NCBI GenBank assembly: GCA_947306375.1
Contig: CAMZGJ010000009.1
Location: 1 to 15,537, forward strand
From: an uncultured Spirochaetales bacterium
Lineage (GTDB): Bacteria > Spirochaetota > Spirochaetia > Sphaerochaetales > Sphaerochaetaceae
DNA: 15,537 nt
Direction of reading: 5' to 3'
Below, piece after piece: positions 1-6,655 of this stretch (position 1 is the first letter of the stretch; each line of letters opens with the position of its first letter). The position numbers were made by a program, and so were the translations under genes. The notes beneath the pieces were generated by a model. The model saw only the letters and a list, made by a program, of their open reading frames with translations. It was not told the origin of the DNA and ran no database searches.

Positions 1-129
1 GACTTTGCTCCGGATAAGTACGAAGCAGTTTGGGACGGCGTATTCCACGAATCATATCCCGAATTCCAGAGTGCTCCCTACTTCACAGCAGTCATTGACG
101 GCATCACATGGCTCAACGCAGCATTCTGA
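1..129 (+). CDS. C-terminal fragment of an unidentified protein
   Basis: Frame 1 is open from the first base of the window to a TGA at 127-129, giving the last 42 residues of a protein that begins outside the window. The tail is acidic and aromatic-rich (it contains WDGVFHESYPEF and ends ITWLNAAF). I do not recognise the family, and no motif in this fragment fixes a function. That it is a real gene end is supported by the strong Rho-independent terminator 20 bases downstream on the same strand. The neighbouring adk gene points the other way, so this gene belongs to a transcription unit that lies to the left. Confidence 0.7.
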   Translation, partial: DFAPDKYEAVWDGVFHESYPEFQSAPYFTAVIDGITWLNAAF

Positions 130-149
130 TCTGCAAAGTCATTTAACAA

Positions 150-180
150 AGAGGTCCGGTTACCCGGACCTCTCTTTTTT
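150..180 (+). terminator. Rho-independent terminator after the left-edge gene
   Basis: A perfect 9-bp stem, GAGGTCCGG (151-159) and CCGGACCTC (164-172), closes a TTAC loop. An extra A-T pair sits at 150/173 and the run TCTTTTTT follows. It ends the left-edge gene. Read from the minus strand the stem is followed only by TTTGTT, so it may also weakly stop adk read-through. Confidence 0.92.
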
Positions 181-190
181 AGGCTAATTA

Positions 191-226
191 AGGGACTGTG
201 CAGTTTTTCATTTTGCAACAGTCCCT
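191..226. repeat. Inverted repeat (hairpin) between convergent gene ends
   Basis: AGGGACTGT (191-199) pairs perfectly with ACAGTCCCT (218-226). After a bulged A at 217 the stem continues with GCA/TGC (200-202 with 214-216). The loop is T-rich. Neither strand has a proper T-run after the stem, so it is not a classical terminator. It lies 24 bases past the adk stop codon and could protect the adk mRNA 3' end or be a dispersed intergenic repeat; which of these cannot be decided from one copy. Confidence 0.6.
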
Positions 227-249
227 GAATTCAACAATAATGGTTGTAA

Positions 250-882
250 TTATTTAAGAATGGCTTTTGTGGCCTCAAAGACCTTGTCGGGGTTCATGCT
301 GTTGGATGTAAGAACATCTTTCAGAATGCCTTTTTCCCTGTAGTAGTTGATAAGAGGTTCGGTCTGTTCGGCATAGACATCAAGGCGGTGGAGAATTGCC
401 TCCGGCTTATCATCATCACGCTGGATAAGATCCTCACCTGTCTCATCGTCCTTACCCTCAACCTTGGGCGGATTGAACTTGACGTGGTAGATGCGGCCTG
501 TAGACGGACACATGCGTCGGCCGGAAAGACGCTCAACAACTTCCTCGTTTGAAATTACAAAGTTGACAACAGCATCCAGCTCAACCATATCGGCCAGAGC
601 ATCTGCCTGGGCAATAGTGCGCGGGAAACCGTCAAGGATGAAGCCTTTTTCACAGTCAGGCTCTGCTATGCGCTGTCTGACCATCTCGATAGTGATGCTG
701 TCCGGAACAAGGGAACCGGAGGCAAGTATGGCTTTGACCTGTTTGCCGAGCTCTGTTTCATTCTTTATATTGTTTCTGAAGAGATCTCCGGTAGAGATGT
801 GGGGGATTGAGTAATAATCCTTTGCCTTAGCGGCTACTGTTCCCTTCCCTGCTCCGGGAGGGCCTAGAAAAACCATTTTCAT
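250..882 (-). CDS. adk: Adenylate kinase
   Basis: Cytoplasmic enzyme that interconverts ATP + AMP and 2 ADP. The 210-residue product starts with the P-loop GPPGAGKGT (residues 7-15), followed by the AMP-binding segment (HISTGDLFR, 28-36) and the hallmark DGFPRT (84-89). The LID region (about 120-157) is the long bacterial form with [15 protein letters not shown]. It has only one cysteine (C125), so it lacks the four-Cys zinc site seen in many Gram-positive and thermophile enzymes. I chose the ATG at 880-882 over a start nine codons upstream because GGAGG lies 7 bases before it and the P-loop then falls at the normal position. The gene is probably monocistronic, with its own promoter in the 107-bp gap shared with the divergent phosphoribosyltransferase gene. 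Confidence 0.97.
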   Translation of the reverse strand: MKMVFLGPPGAGKGTVAAKAKDYYSIPHISTGDLFRNNIKNETELGKQVKAILASGSLVPDSITIEMVRQRIAEPDCEKGFILDGFPRTIAQADALADMVELDAVVNFVISNEEVVERLSGRRMCPSTGRIYHVKFNPPKVEGKDDETGEDLIQRDDDKPEAILHRLDVYAEQTEPLINYYREKGILKDVLTSNSMNPDKVFEATKAILK

Positions 883-914
883 ATGATTGCCTCCGTTTGT
901 TTTTTTCAAGTTTC

Positions 915-943
915 ATTATACATTTGAAAAGGCTCTTGTTCAA
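915..943 (-). promoter_or_regulatory. adk promoter (sigma70-type)
   Basis: Reading the minus strand, TTGAAC (943-938) and a perfect TATAAT (920-915) are separated by 17 bases. The expected start near 908 leaves a leader of about 26 nt containing the adk GGAGG. The -35 box overlaps that of the divergent promoter. Confidence 0.75.
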
Positions 944-965
944 TTTCGGTTTCACAAAGTATTAT
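936..965 (+). promoter_or_regulatory. Promoter for the uracil phosphoribosyltransferase gene
   Basis: TTGTTC (936-941) and TATTAT (960-965) lie 18 bases apart. The expected start near 972 gives a leader of about 18 nt that includes the ribosome binding site GGAGG (981-985). The -35 box is poor (3 of 6 consensus bases), the -10 box good (5 of 6). Confidence 0.5.
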
Positions 966-989
966 TAGATGAATGCGACAGGAGGCATT

Positions 990-2060
990 ATGAAAGACAA
1001 TAAAGTTATTCTTCATGCAACGGACCTTGACGGCTTTCTCAAAGAGAACGACAAGGAACTCATTTCCAAGGTAAGAGAGCTCTATGACCGCTCACTCAGC
1101 GCATGTGATGTTATTGACAACACAAAGGATGAGGCAACTCTGGAAAGTGCAAAACAGGATCTTGTGGCAAGCTCTGCCGAGATAGGACGCTTCCTCAAGA
1201 CTTCACTGAAAGAAGAGAAAAACATCCACGTCTATTGCTTCGAATCACCCGAGGAGCAGCACGGAGAGGCAAGCCGTCTCATCGCCAAGCTCAGAGATCC
1301 CAAGACAGGTCATGAGGAATTCCTCTATTATATCCAGAGAGCATACGAACTTATGTTCTCATTTGTCTTCTCTGACAGGGCTCTCAAGGAGAAGAAGAGA
1401 TCAATAATCACAATGACTCCCGTCACAAACCCCTGCCGCAACTATGCAGTTCACAGAGTACCCAATACGGACCTTCTCACAAAGGATGCAGTCATGTGCG
1501 TCATGCTCCGCGGAGCACTTCTGCCCAGCATGATCATCTCCAAGGAAATTCAGGATTACAGCGCAGACGGAAGAGTTACTCCGTTTGCACTTTTCAAGAT
1601 CAAGAGAGATGAATCCAAGAAGGAAAGCAACATGGACTATGTTCTTGATCTGGACAAGTCATTCTTCGATCTCAGGGAACTGGACGGAAAGGACCTGATT
1701 TTTGCAGATCCCATGAACGCTACCGGCGGCAGCCTGGTCACAATTGTGAAATACCTGAAGGAAAACGGCGTAAAGCCCAAGAGCGTGAAGTTCATCAACG
1801 TAATAAGCGCACTCAAGGGTGCTCTGAGAATTGTCAGGGCAATTGAAGACTGCGAAGTATATACTCTCTGGATGGACCCCATCCTCAACGATGCAGCCTA
1901 TATCCTTCCCGGACTTGGAGATGCAGGTGACAGACTCAACGGCATGGACCTTCCCGGAAATCCCAGAAACATGATTCAGCTCATTGCCGATTACGGCAGC
2001 ATGATCAACAACCTCTATCGTTCACAGGTGAAGAAAATTGAAGAGACTGTTCTCAATTGA
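990..2060 (+). CDS. upp: Uracil phosphoribosyltransferase-like protein with N-terminal extension
   Basis: Predicted to make UMP from uracil and PRPP (pyrimidine salvage). The C-terminal half matches the UPRT family: the PRPP loop DPMNATGGS (240-248) and the uracil-binding segment YILPGLGDAGDR (304-315), preceded by VMLRGALLPSM (171-181), which aligns with the family's ILRAGLGM segment. The protein is 356 residues against about 208 for normal UPRT. The extra sequence is almost all N-terminal (about 1-135), charged, without a P-loop or a kinase motif, so this is not a uridine kinase-UPRT fusion. I chose the ATG at 990 because GGAGG lies just before it (spacing 4); an ATG at 969 has no ribosome binding site. 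The 3' end overlaps the next gene by 23 bases. Which base it uses, and whether it also has a regulatory role, cannot be read from the sequence. Confidence 0.85.
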   Translation: MKDNKVILHATDLDGFLKENDKELISKVRELYDRSLSACDVIDNTKDEATLESAKQDLVASSAEIGRFLKTSLKEEKNIHVYCFESPEEQHGEASRLIAKLRDPKTGHEEFLYYIQRAYELMFSFVFSDRALKEKKRSIITMTPVTNPCRNYAVHRVPNTDLLTKDAVMCVMLRGALLPSMIISKEIQDYSADGRVTPFALFKIKRDESKKESNMDYVLDLDKSFFDLRELDGKDLIFADPMNATGGSLVTIVKYLKENGVKPKSVKFINVISALKGALRIVRAIEDCEVYTLWMDPILNDAAYILPGLGDAGDRLNGMDLPGNPRNMIQLIADYGSMINNLYRSQVKKIEETVLN

Positions 2061-2697
2061 ACTGATTATCATTCTCCTCATTACTCTTGTTTCATGCGGC
2101 AGTGTCAGCAAGGATGCTGCCGCTGAAATTGAGGCAACAGCTATTCCCCTTGCCTCTTACTATGTGTCTCAGAAGGACTACGACAAGGCTGTAAGCGTTT
2201 ATGACAGGGCCCTTGAACAGTCCTTTGATGATTACAGACTCATCTACAACAAAATCCATGTACTTACAGCTGCCGGCAGGTTTGAAGAGGCTGTTGATCT
2301 CTGCATAGATGCCATAGGCAATTATCCTCACGTCATAGCGTTCAGAACAGCTCTTGCCGGAATTCTTATTCAGGCTGAAATGTCAGACAGGGAATATGAG
2401 CTTAAGAAGATTCCGGTAAATGAGAAATTCTATACCGGTGAAGTTGTTTACCTGTACGGGAATAAATATGCACTTGCAGCCTCTGTTCTGGAGACCGTGC
2501 TGGAACTCAATCCCTATGATTCCTCCATCAGGCTTTATCTTCTGAAAATGTATCAGAACATGGAAAACAACAGCGAAGCTTATTCACATGCACAGACCCT
2601 GTGGGACCAGGGCCTGAGAACAAGGGAAGTTATTGAGGTGCTTTACAACGGCAACCCGGAAAAATGGGAAGCCGTGTACAATACAATCAGAGGATGA
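2038..2697 (+). CDS. TPR-repeat lipoprotein
   Basis: A 219-residue protein with a lipoprotein signal peptide: positive start (MKRL), hydrophobic core, and lipobox LVSC with the lipidated Cys at residue 20. The mature part is helical with TPR-like units at about 36-66, 67-98 and 146-193 (for example YYVSQKDYDKAVSVYDRALE). It is likely a membrane-anchored scaffold facing the periplasm or cell surface; no partner or enzymatic function is visible. It starts at TTG 2038, inside the end of the preceding phosphoribosyltransferase gene, 8 bases after AGGTG. This implies translational coupling in a two-gene operon, and the signal peptide begins exactly there. The last 11 bases overlap the convergent chromate transporter gene. 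Confidence 0.85.
   Translation: MKRLFSIELIIILLITLVSCGSVSKDAAAEIEATAIPLASYYVSQKDYDKAVSVYDRALEQSFDDYRLIYNKIHVLTAAGRFEEAVDLCIDAIGNYPHVIAFRTALAGILIQAEMSDREYELKKIPVNEKFYTGEVVYLYGNKYALAASVLETVLELNPYDSSIRLYLLKMYQNMENNSEAYSHAQTLWDQGLRTREVIEVLYNGNPEKWEAVYNTIRG
2644..2678. other. Interrupted hairpin at a convergent overlap
   Basis: TACA and CGGC (2644-2652, with A2648 bulged) pair with GCCG and TGTA (671-678 of the third kb, i.e. 2671-2678). After a symmetric AA/AA internal loop, CCC (2655-2657) pairs with GGG (2666-2668). It lies in the last codons of the TPR lipoprotein gene and begins 8 bases past the stop of the opposing transporter gene. No T-run follows on either strand. It may be an mRNA 3'-end structure, or chance within coding sequence. 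Confidence 0.35.
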
Positions 2698-3205
2698 ACA
2701 GGCCTGCAACAGCTCCGAGGGCTATCCAGACTATCGGGTGGAACTTTTTGAAATAAAGAATCAGACCGATGAAAACTGCAAAAATAATCAACTCTTTGTA
2801 TCCTGTCAGTGATACCGAGGCAACCTGCCAGAAGGCGTAGGCCAGAAGACCTATCACAACAGCCCTCAGTACTCGGAAAACAGCCTCCACAACAGGGTGT
2901 TTCATGTACTTCATCAGCACCTTGAAGATAATCAGGATGATTATGATACAGGGGCAGACAAGGCCCAACGTGGCAATAAGGCCGCCCAGCGGACCTGCCG
3001 TCTGATTGCCCACGTAGGTTGCCATGTTCACACCTATGGGCCCAGGAGTGGACTCGGAAACCGCAATCATGTCCGTGAGAGTGTTTGCATCAAACCAGCC
3101 GGTGCTCTGTCCCATCCTGAACAGGAAGGGCACAGTTGCCATTCCGCCGCCTACCGCAAAAAGACCGGTCTTGAAGAATTCCCAGAAAAGCTGAAGGTAA
3201 ATCAC
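2687..3205 (-). CDS. chrA: Chromate transporter family protein, second half-size subunit
   Basis: Integral membrane protein of 172 residues of the ChrA (CHR) family, short-chain type. It contains one copy of the family domain, with TGLFAVGGGMATVPFL near the N-terminus, ESTPGPIGVNMATYVG in the middle, and several hydrophobic segments after that. Short-chain CHR genes typically occur as adjacent pairs whose products are thought to act together, as here. Chromate efflux is known for some members; the substrate of this pair is not shown by the sequence. It starts at GTG 3205, overlapping the preceding gene's TGA by 4 bases (GTGA), with GGGAGG about 8 bases upstream. It is the last gene of the minus-strand run and its end overlaps the opposing lipoprotein gene by 11 bases, with no terminator seen. 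Confidence 0.88.
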   Translation of the reverse strand: MIYLQLFWEFFKTGLFAVGGGMATVPFLFRMGQSTGWFDANTLTDMIAVSESTPGPIGVNMATYVGNQTAGPLGGLIATLGLVCPCIIIILIIFKVLMKYMKHPVVEAVFRVLRAVVIGLLAYAFWQVASVSLTGYKELIIFAVFIGLILYFKKFHPIVWIALGAVAGLFIL

Positions 3206-3741
3206 AGTTCTTTCCTCCCTCTGATTCTGAACATTATCAGACCGTAAATTATTGCGGAAATGGTAATTACGACCGGGGAAAGCCCCAGGAAGGTCTGTAA
3301 GCCGAAGGCAAGAAGTGCAAGTATGGCTGTTTCAAAATCCCTGATTATCTTTTTGCTCATCCTGAGTATTGAAACCAGAATAAGTGCACTGACGGCAATT
3401 CTGATGCCTGCAAAGGCTTTCTGGACATACAGGTTATTGCTGAACATGGCAAGAAACGAAGCAATTGCAGTGATTATGACAATACTTGGGAATACAACCC
3501 CGAGAGTTGCGGCAATTCCGCCTATGGTACCTTTCTTTTTGTACCCTATGAATGTGGCAACATTTACCGCAATAATGCCCGGCGTGCACTGGCCTATGGC
3601 ATAATAATTGAGCATCTCCTCTTCGGTAGCCCATCCTTTTCTGTCCACACACTCACGCTGCAGAAGCGGAAGCATGGCCATGCCACCGCCGAACGTAAGA
3701 AGACCGACCTTTGCAAAAGAAAAAAACAATTGGAATATCAT
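3202..3741 (-). CDS. chrA: Chromate transporter family protein, first half-size subunit
   Basis: A 179-residue membrane protein, the upstream partner of the short-chain CHR pair. It shows the conserved N-terminal VGLLTFGGGMAMLPLL, then GQCTPGIIAVNVATFIGYK and hydrophobic helices. It ends in a basic tail (RIRGRKEL), as expected for a cytoplasmic C-terminus. It is related to, but clearly diverged from, the neighbouring subunit, so the pair probably forms an asymmetric complex. Both ends overlap neighbours: its ATG shares ATGA with the rnhA stop (3738-3741), and its stop shares GTGA with the second subunit. Expression is therefore probably translationally coupled. Substrate is inferred from family only. 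Confidence 0.88.
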   Translation of the reverse strand: MIFQLFFSFAKVGLLTFGGGMAMLPLLQRECVDRKGWATEEEMLNYYAIGQCTPGIIAVNVATFIGYKKKGTIGGIAATLGVVFPSIVIITAIASFLAMFSNNLYVQKAFAGIRIAVSALILVSILRMSKKIIRDFETAILALLAFGLQTFLGLSPVVITISAIIYGLIMFRIRGRKEL

Positions 3742-4184
3742 AGGTATTTCTGCATTTCCTTTCTTACAAGAGAGTCACACATTTCATTGTATTTGATTCC
3801 GGCATGACCTTTGACCCAACACCAGTTGACCTTGATCCTGCTGTTCAGGTTATCCAGTTTCTCCCAAAGCTCCCTGTTCTTGACAGGATCCTTGGAAGCA
3901 GTCTTCCAGCCGTTTTTCTTCCATGAGAAAATCCAGGTTGTAATGCCGTTTTTCACGTACTGACTGTCCGTATAAATGTTTACCTCATCAAAATCCATGA
4001 GAATGCATGATTCGAGGGCGTTGATTACGGCAGAAAGCTCCATGATGTTGTTTGTGGTCTGAGGACTGGAACCGCTTGCATAGGTAAGCATTTCCCCGTT
4101 TCTGATCACAACATAGGCCCAGCCGCCGGGACCGGGATTTCCGGAGCACCCGCCGTCGGTGAAAACATCTGTCTTATCAGGCAT
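3738..4184 (-). CDS. rnhA: Ribonuclease HI
   Basis: Cleaves the RNA strand of RNA-DNA hybrids, for example R-loops and primers. The 148-residue product is full length and has the whole active site: D10 in FTDGGCSGNPGPGG, E49 in IMELSAV, D73 in YTDSQYV, H127 in VKGHAG and D137 in NEMCDSL. The basic-handle region (SWKKNGWKTASK, 87-98) is present, as in E. coli RNase HI. I chose the ATG at 4184 rather than the in-frame TTG at 4190 because GAGAGG then sits 6 bases upstream. The gene starts 2 bases after the stop of the CYTH gene and shares ATGA with the first chromate transporter gene, so it lies inside a tight operon. Confidence 0.95.
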   Translation of the reverse strand: MPDKTDVFTDGGCSGNPGPGGWAYVVIRNGEMLTYASGSSPQTTNNIMELSAVINALESCILMDFDEVNIYTDSQYVKNGITTWIFSWKKNGWKTASKDPVKNRELWEKLDNLNSRIKVNWCWVKGHAGIKYNEMCDSLVRKEMQKYL

Positions 4185-4186
4185 GA

Positions 4187-4771
4187 TCAACCTCTCTCAT
4201 GTCCGGCTGCAACCAGCATTTTGTTGTAGCCTGTCTTTTCCACAAGACTTCTTTCAAGCCCCGAGGCATCAAGGACGGCAAACAGGGCCTCTTCCGCCGC
4301 ACTCTTGTCTATCTCCTCTTCCCTCTCCGAGCATATCTCCATTTCCAGAAACCAGCCCAGGAATCTTACATCCAGAAGTTCCGCATGAATTGAAAGACCG
4401 TTGCAGCAAAGCATGTAGTTGTAACCATTCTTCCACTTCTTCCTGCATATCTTGAGCCCCAGGCCCGTTGCAAACTCAAGAACCCTGTCCCACTGGTCTG
4501 CAGGAGAGGTGAATTCGTTCTCAACGTTGTATTCTGTAAGATAGTCCTTCTTTTTCAGGGGTTTTGATGTGAAAAGAACCAAAGAGCCCTTATCCGTCTT
4601 TTCAAGTCTTGTCCTGAAACGCGGTGGATCATCCTCATTGTCGGCCCAGTAGATGTCACATTTGTCAATTGTTCCCAAGTCCTCTGAACCGGGATATGAA
4701 GAAAGAAACTCCCTTATCGATTCAACCCTCTCAGGGGGTACGTGTGCCTTAATCTCTATCTCAAAACCCAT
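4187..4771 (-). CDS. CYTH-domain protein (triphosphate tunnel metalloenzyme)
   Basis: A 194-residue protein of the CYTH family, which binds triphosphate-containing ligands with metal ions and includes class IV adenylate cyclases, thiamine triphosphatase and inorganic triphosphatases. The signature EIEIK (residues 4-8) is at the N-terminus. Further charged tunnel strands follow: RFRTRLE (51-57), LFTSK (66-70), NVENEF (82-87) and FLEMEI. No CHAD or other domain is fused. The sequence does not tell which reaction it performs. No good Shine-Dalgarno site precedes the ATG; the xth stop is only 31 bases upstream, so it is probably co-transcribed with xth. Confidence 0.85.
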   Translation of the reverse strand: MGFEIEIKAHVPPERVESIREFLSSYPGSEDLGTIDKCDIYWADNEDDPPRFRTRLEKTDKGSLVLFTSKPLKKKDYLTEYNVENEFTSPADQWDRVLEFATGLGLKICRKKWKNGYNYMLCCNGLSIHAELLDVRFLGWFLEMEICSEREEEIDKSAAEEALFAVLDASGLERSLVEKTGYNKMLVAAGHERG

Positions 4772-4802
4772 ACTGTTAATGTAATGCCAATCGGGGTGAA
4801 CT

Positions 4803-5540
4803 TCAACTCAATTCAACGTATACCGGAGCATGGTCGGAGCCCTGGATATGAGCATCTATTCCGGCCTTTTCAACATGGTCCTTGTACCTGTCCGAGACAA
4901 GCCAGTAGTCAATACGCCAGCCTGTGTTCTTCTCCCTGGCTTTGAAGCGGTAGCTCCACCAGCTGTAGGCATCGATGAGGTCCGGATAAAGCATGCGGAA
5001 AGTATCGGTAAAGCCGCTGTTGAGAAGATCGGTGAAACTGTTTCTTTCCTCAATGGTGAAGCCTGCGTTGTGCGTGTTGGTTTTGGGATTCTTCAGGTCA
5101 ATTTCCCTGTGTGCAACGTTCATGTCGCCGCAGATGAAGACCGGCTTGAGGGCGTCCTTTGATTTGACGTAATCCCTGAAGGCCCTGTCCCATTCCAGCC
5201 TGAAGGGCAGCCTTTTGAGCTCATCCTGTGAGTTGGGAGTGTAGACGTTGACAACAAAGAAGTTTTCAAATTCAAGGCAGATTACCCTGCCCTCGTTGTC
5301 CGTCCCGTATTCCACGTTCAGTGGCTGTGTGCGGCTGAAGATTGCCGTACCGGAATAACCCTTCTTTTCCGCATAGTTCCAGAAGCAATGATAGCCCTCG
5401 GGCCTGAAATCCAGCTGCCCCTCGGAAAGCTTGATTTCCTGAAGGCAGAAAACATCAGCATCCGCTGCTTTGAAGTAGTCCTCAAAGCCCTTTGTAAGTA
5501 CGGCCCTGAGACCGTTTACGTTCCATGATACAAACTTCAT
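4803..5540 (-). CDS. xth: Exodeoxyribonuclease III / class II AP endonuclease
   Basis: DNA-repair nuclease that cuts 5' of abasic sites and degrades 3' ends (base excision repair). All key residues are seen in the 245-residue product: N7 in SWNVNGLR, E35 in LQEIK, Y100 in NVYTPNS, D139 and N141 in CGDMNVAH, D211 in WRIDYWL, and D236-H237 in GSDHAP. The start is the ATG at 5540, where the family's MKFVSWN motif begins; the same frame is open for another 366 bases upstream, but that stretch has no family similarity. It heads a minus-strand run with the CYTH gene, rnhA and two chromate transporter genes. The ribosome binding site is weak. Confidence 0.96.
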   Translation of the reverse strand: MKFVSWNVNGLRAVLTKGFEDYFKAADADVFCLQEIKLSEGQLDFRPEGYHCFWNYAEKKGYSGTAIFSRTQPLNVEYGTDNEGRVICLEFENFFVVNVYTPNSQDELKRLPFRLEWDRAFRDYVKSKDALKPVFICGDMNVAHREIDLKNPKTNTHNAGFTIEERNSFTDLLNSGFTDTFRMLYPDLIDAYSWWSYRFKAREKNTGWRIDYWLVSDRYKDHVEKAGIDAHIQGSDHAPVYVELS

Positions 5541-5615
5541 GCCTACAAGGATGACAGAACACCCTGTTCTTTGCAAGCCGATTGAAATCCTGTTTACATA
5601 ATATTTTAAATTCAT

Positions 5616-5633
5616 ATAGTTAAGATTAACTAT
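5616..5633. promoter_or_regulatory. 18-bp palindrome, candidate operator
   Basis: ATAGTTAA and TTAACTAT are perfect inverted copies around a central GA. The site is in the 147-bp gap between the divergent xth gene and the acyltransferase-like gene, just upstream of candidate promoter boxes for the latter. Its form is that of a site for a dimeric repressor. The regulator is unknown and no regulator gene lies in the window. Confidence 0.55.
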
Positions 5634-5641
5634 GCCTTGTA

Positions 5642-5670
5642 TTGCTATATTTTCTCCTAAGTGATATAAA
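5642..5670 (+). promoter_or_regulatory. Candidate promoter for the acyltransferase/ligase pair
   Basis: TTGCTA (5642-5647) and TATAAA (5665-5670) are spaced by 17 bases. The predicted start would fall at about 5677, very near the ribosome binding site GAGG (5677-5680), which is uncomfortably short. TATATT at 5646-5651 is an alternative -10 box with a more normal leader but no clear -35. Confidence 0.4.
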
Positions 5671-5687
5671 TTTCGCGAGGTAATTTT

Positions 5688-6611
5688 ATGGCAGAACAGA
5701 GAAAGAACAGACGCGGTGACAGATATGATGCCTGGCTGGTAAGAGATCTTGATCCTCTTCAGGGTGTCATGACCTATCTTCTGGGTTCCAGAACCGAGAA
5801 TGAAGCCGTTTGTCACATGGACATTGACATGGAGGCCCTCAATGCCTACGTCAAATACAAGAATGACACAAACCCAAATCCGGTCTTCAAATACACCTTC
5901 TTCCATGTTGTTCTTGCAGCTCTCTGCCGCACAATTGAGGCAAGACCCAAACTGAACTACTTCATCAGAAACAAGAAGTACTGGGAGAGAAAGGTAATCT
6001 CCTTCTCATTCATTGCAAAGAAACAGAAGATTGACGGAGCGGAGGAAGGTCTTGTCATCACCACATTCGACAGGGACAGTGATCTCAGCCCGGTTGAGCA
6101 GATGCACAACTCAACATGCAAGATTGTTTCCGAGATAAGAAAGTCCAGGGAAAGCAAGGATGACACCGTCAAGATTGTTGCTTCCCTTCTCAAACTTCCC
6201 GGCTTCATCTTCAAGCCCATCATCAGCCTCATAATGGCTCTGGACAGACACGGACGCCTTCCCAAGTCCTTTGTAAAGGCCAATCCGTACGGAACAACTT
6301 GTTTTCTTTCCAACCTTGGATCAATCAAGATGGATGCCTCATACCACCATCTGATCAACTTCGGAACAAACTCAATATTCGGAATCATAGGAGAGAAGAC
6401 AAAGAAGCCCGTATTCCATGATGACGGCACATACGAGATGAGGAAGTTCCTGCCTGTGTCACTCACACTTGACGAGAGAATTGCAGACGGCGTTTATTAT
6501 GCAAAGAGCCTGCGCTACCTCAAGGCAATGCTTCTCAGACCGGATCTTCTGGACAAGCCGGCAAAAGAGAAGATTGATTTTGAAAAACTTCTTGAGGAAC
6601 TGGGTATCTGA
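5688..6611 (+). CDS. CoA-dependent acyltransferase-fold protein (2-oxoacid dehydrogenase E2 catalytic-domain-like)
   Basis: A 307-residue protein resembling the catalytic domain of dihydrolipoamide acyltransferases and chloramphenicol acetyltransferase. There is no lipoyl or E1/E3-binding domain, so it is not a normal pyruvate dehydrogenase E2. The family's C-terminal pattern is recognisable: CFLSNLGSIKMDASYHHLIN, GTNSIFGIIGE, then PVSLTLDERIADG (256-268). In catalytic family members the last motif is HxxxDG; here the His is replaced by Glu (E263), while D267 and G268 remain. It starts at ATG 5688 with GAGG 7 bases upstream. It lies 44 bases before an acyl-CoA-synthetase-like gene on the same strand, so both probably work on the same acyl substrate. 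Substrate, and whether it is catalytic at all, are unknown. Confidence 0.75.
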   Translation: MAEQRKNRRGDRYDAWLVRDLDPLQGVMTYLLGSRTENEAVCHMDIDMEALNAYVKYKNDTNPNPVFKYTFFHVVLAALCRTIEARPKLNYFIRNKKYWERKVISFSFIAKKQKIDGAEEGLVITTFDRDSDLSPVEQMHNSTCKIVSEIRKSRESKDDTVKIVASLLKLPGFIFKPIISLIMALDRHGRLPKSFVKANPYGTTCFLSNLGSIKMDASYHHLINFGTNSIFGIIGEKTKKPVFHDDGTYEMRKFLPVSLTLDERIADGVYYAKSLRYLKAMLLRPDLLDKPAKEKIDFEKLLEELGI

Positions 6612-6655
6612 CCCGGTTCCCTTTTGATCATAGATAAACCATAAAGAGGAATAAT

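Noticed and set aside
990..2060. Uridine kinase-UPRT fusion
   Set aside because: The N-terminal part has no P-loop (GxxxxGK) or other kinase motif.
5541..5906. N-terminal extension of the exonuclease III frame by 122 residues
   Set aside because: The extension overlaps the divergent acyltransferase gene and its promoter and shows no family similarity. The family start MKFVSWN is at 5540.
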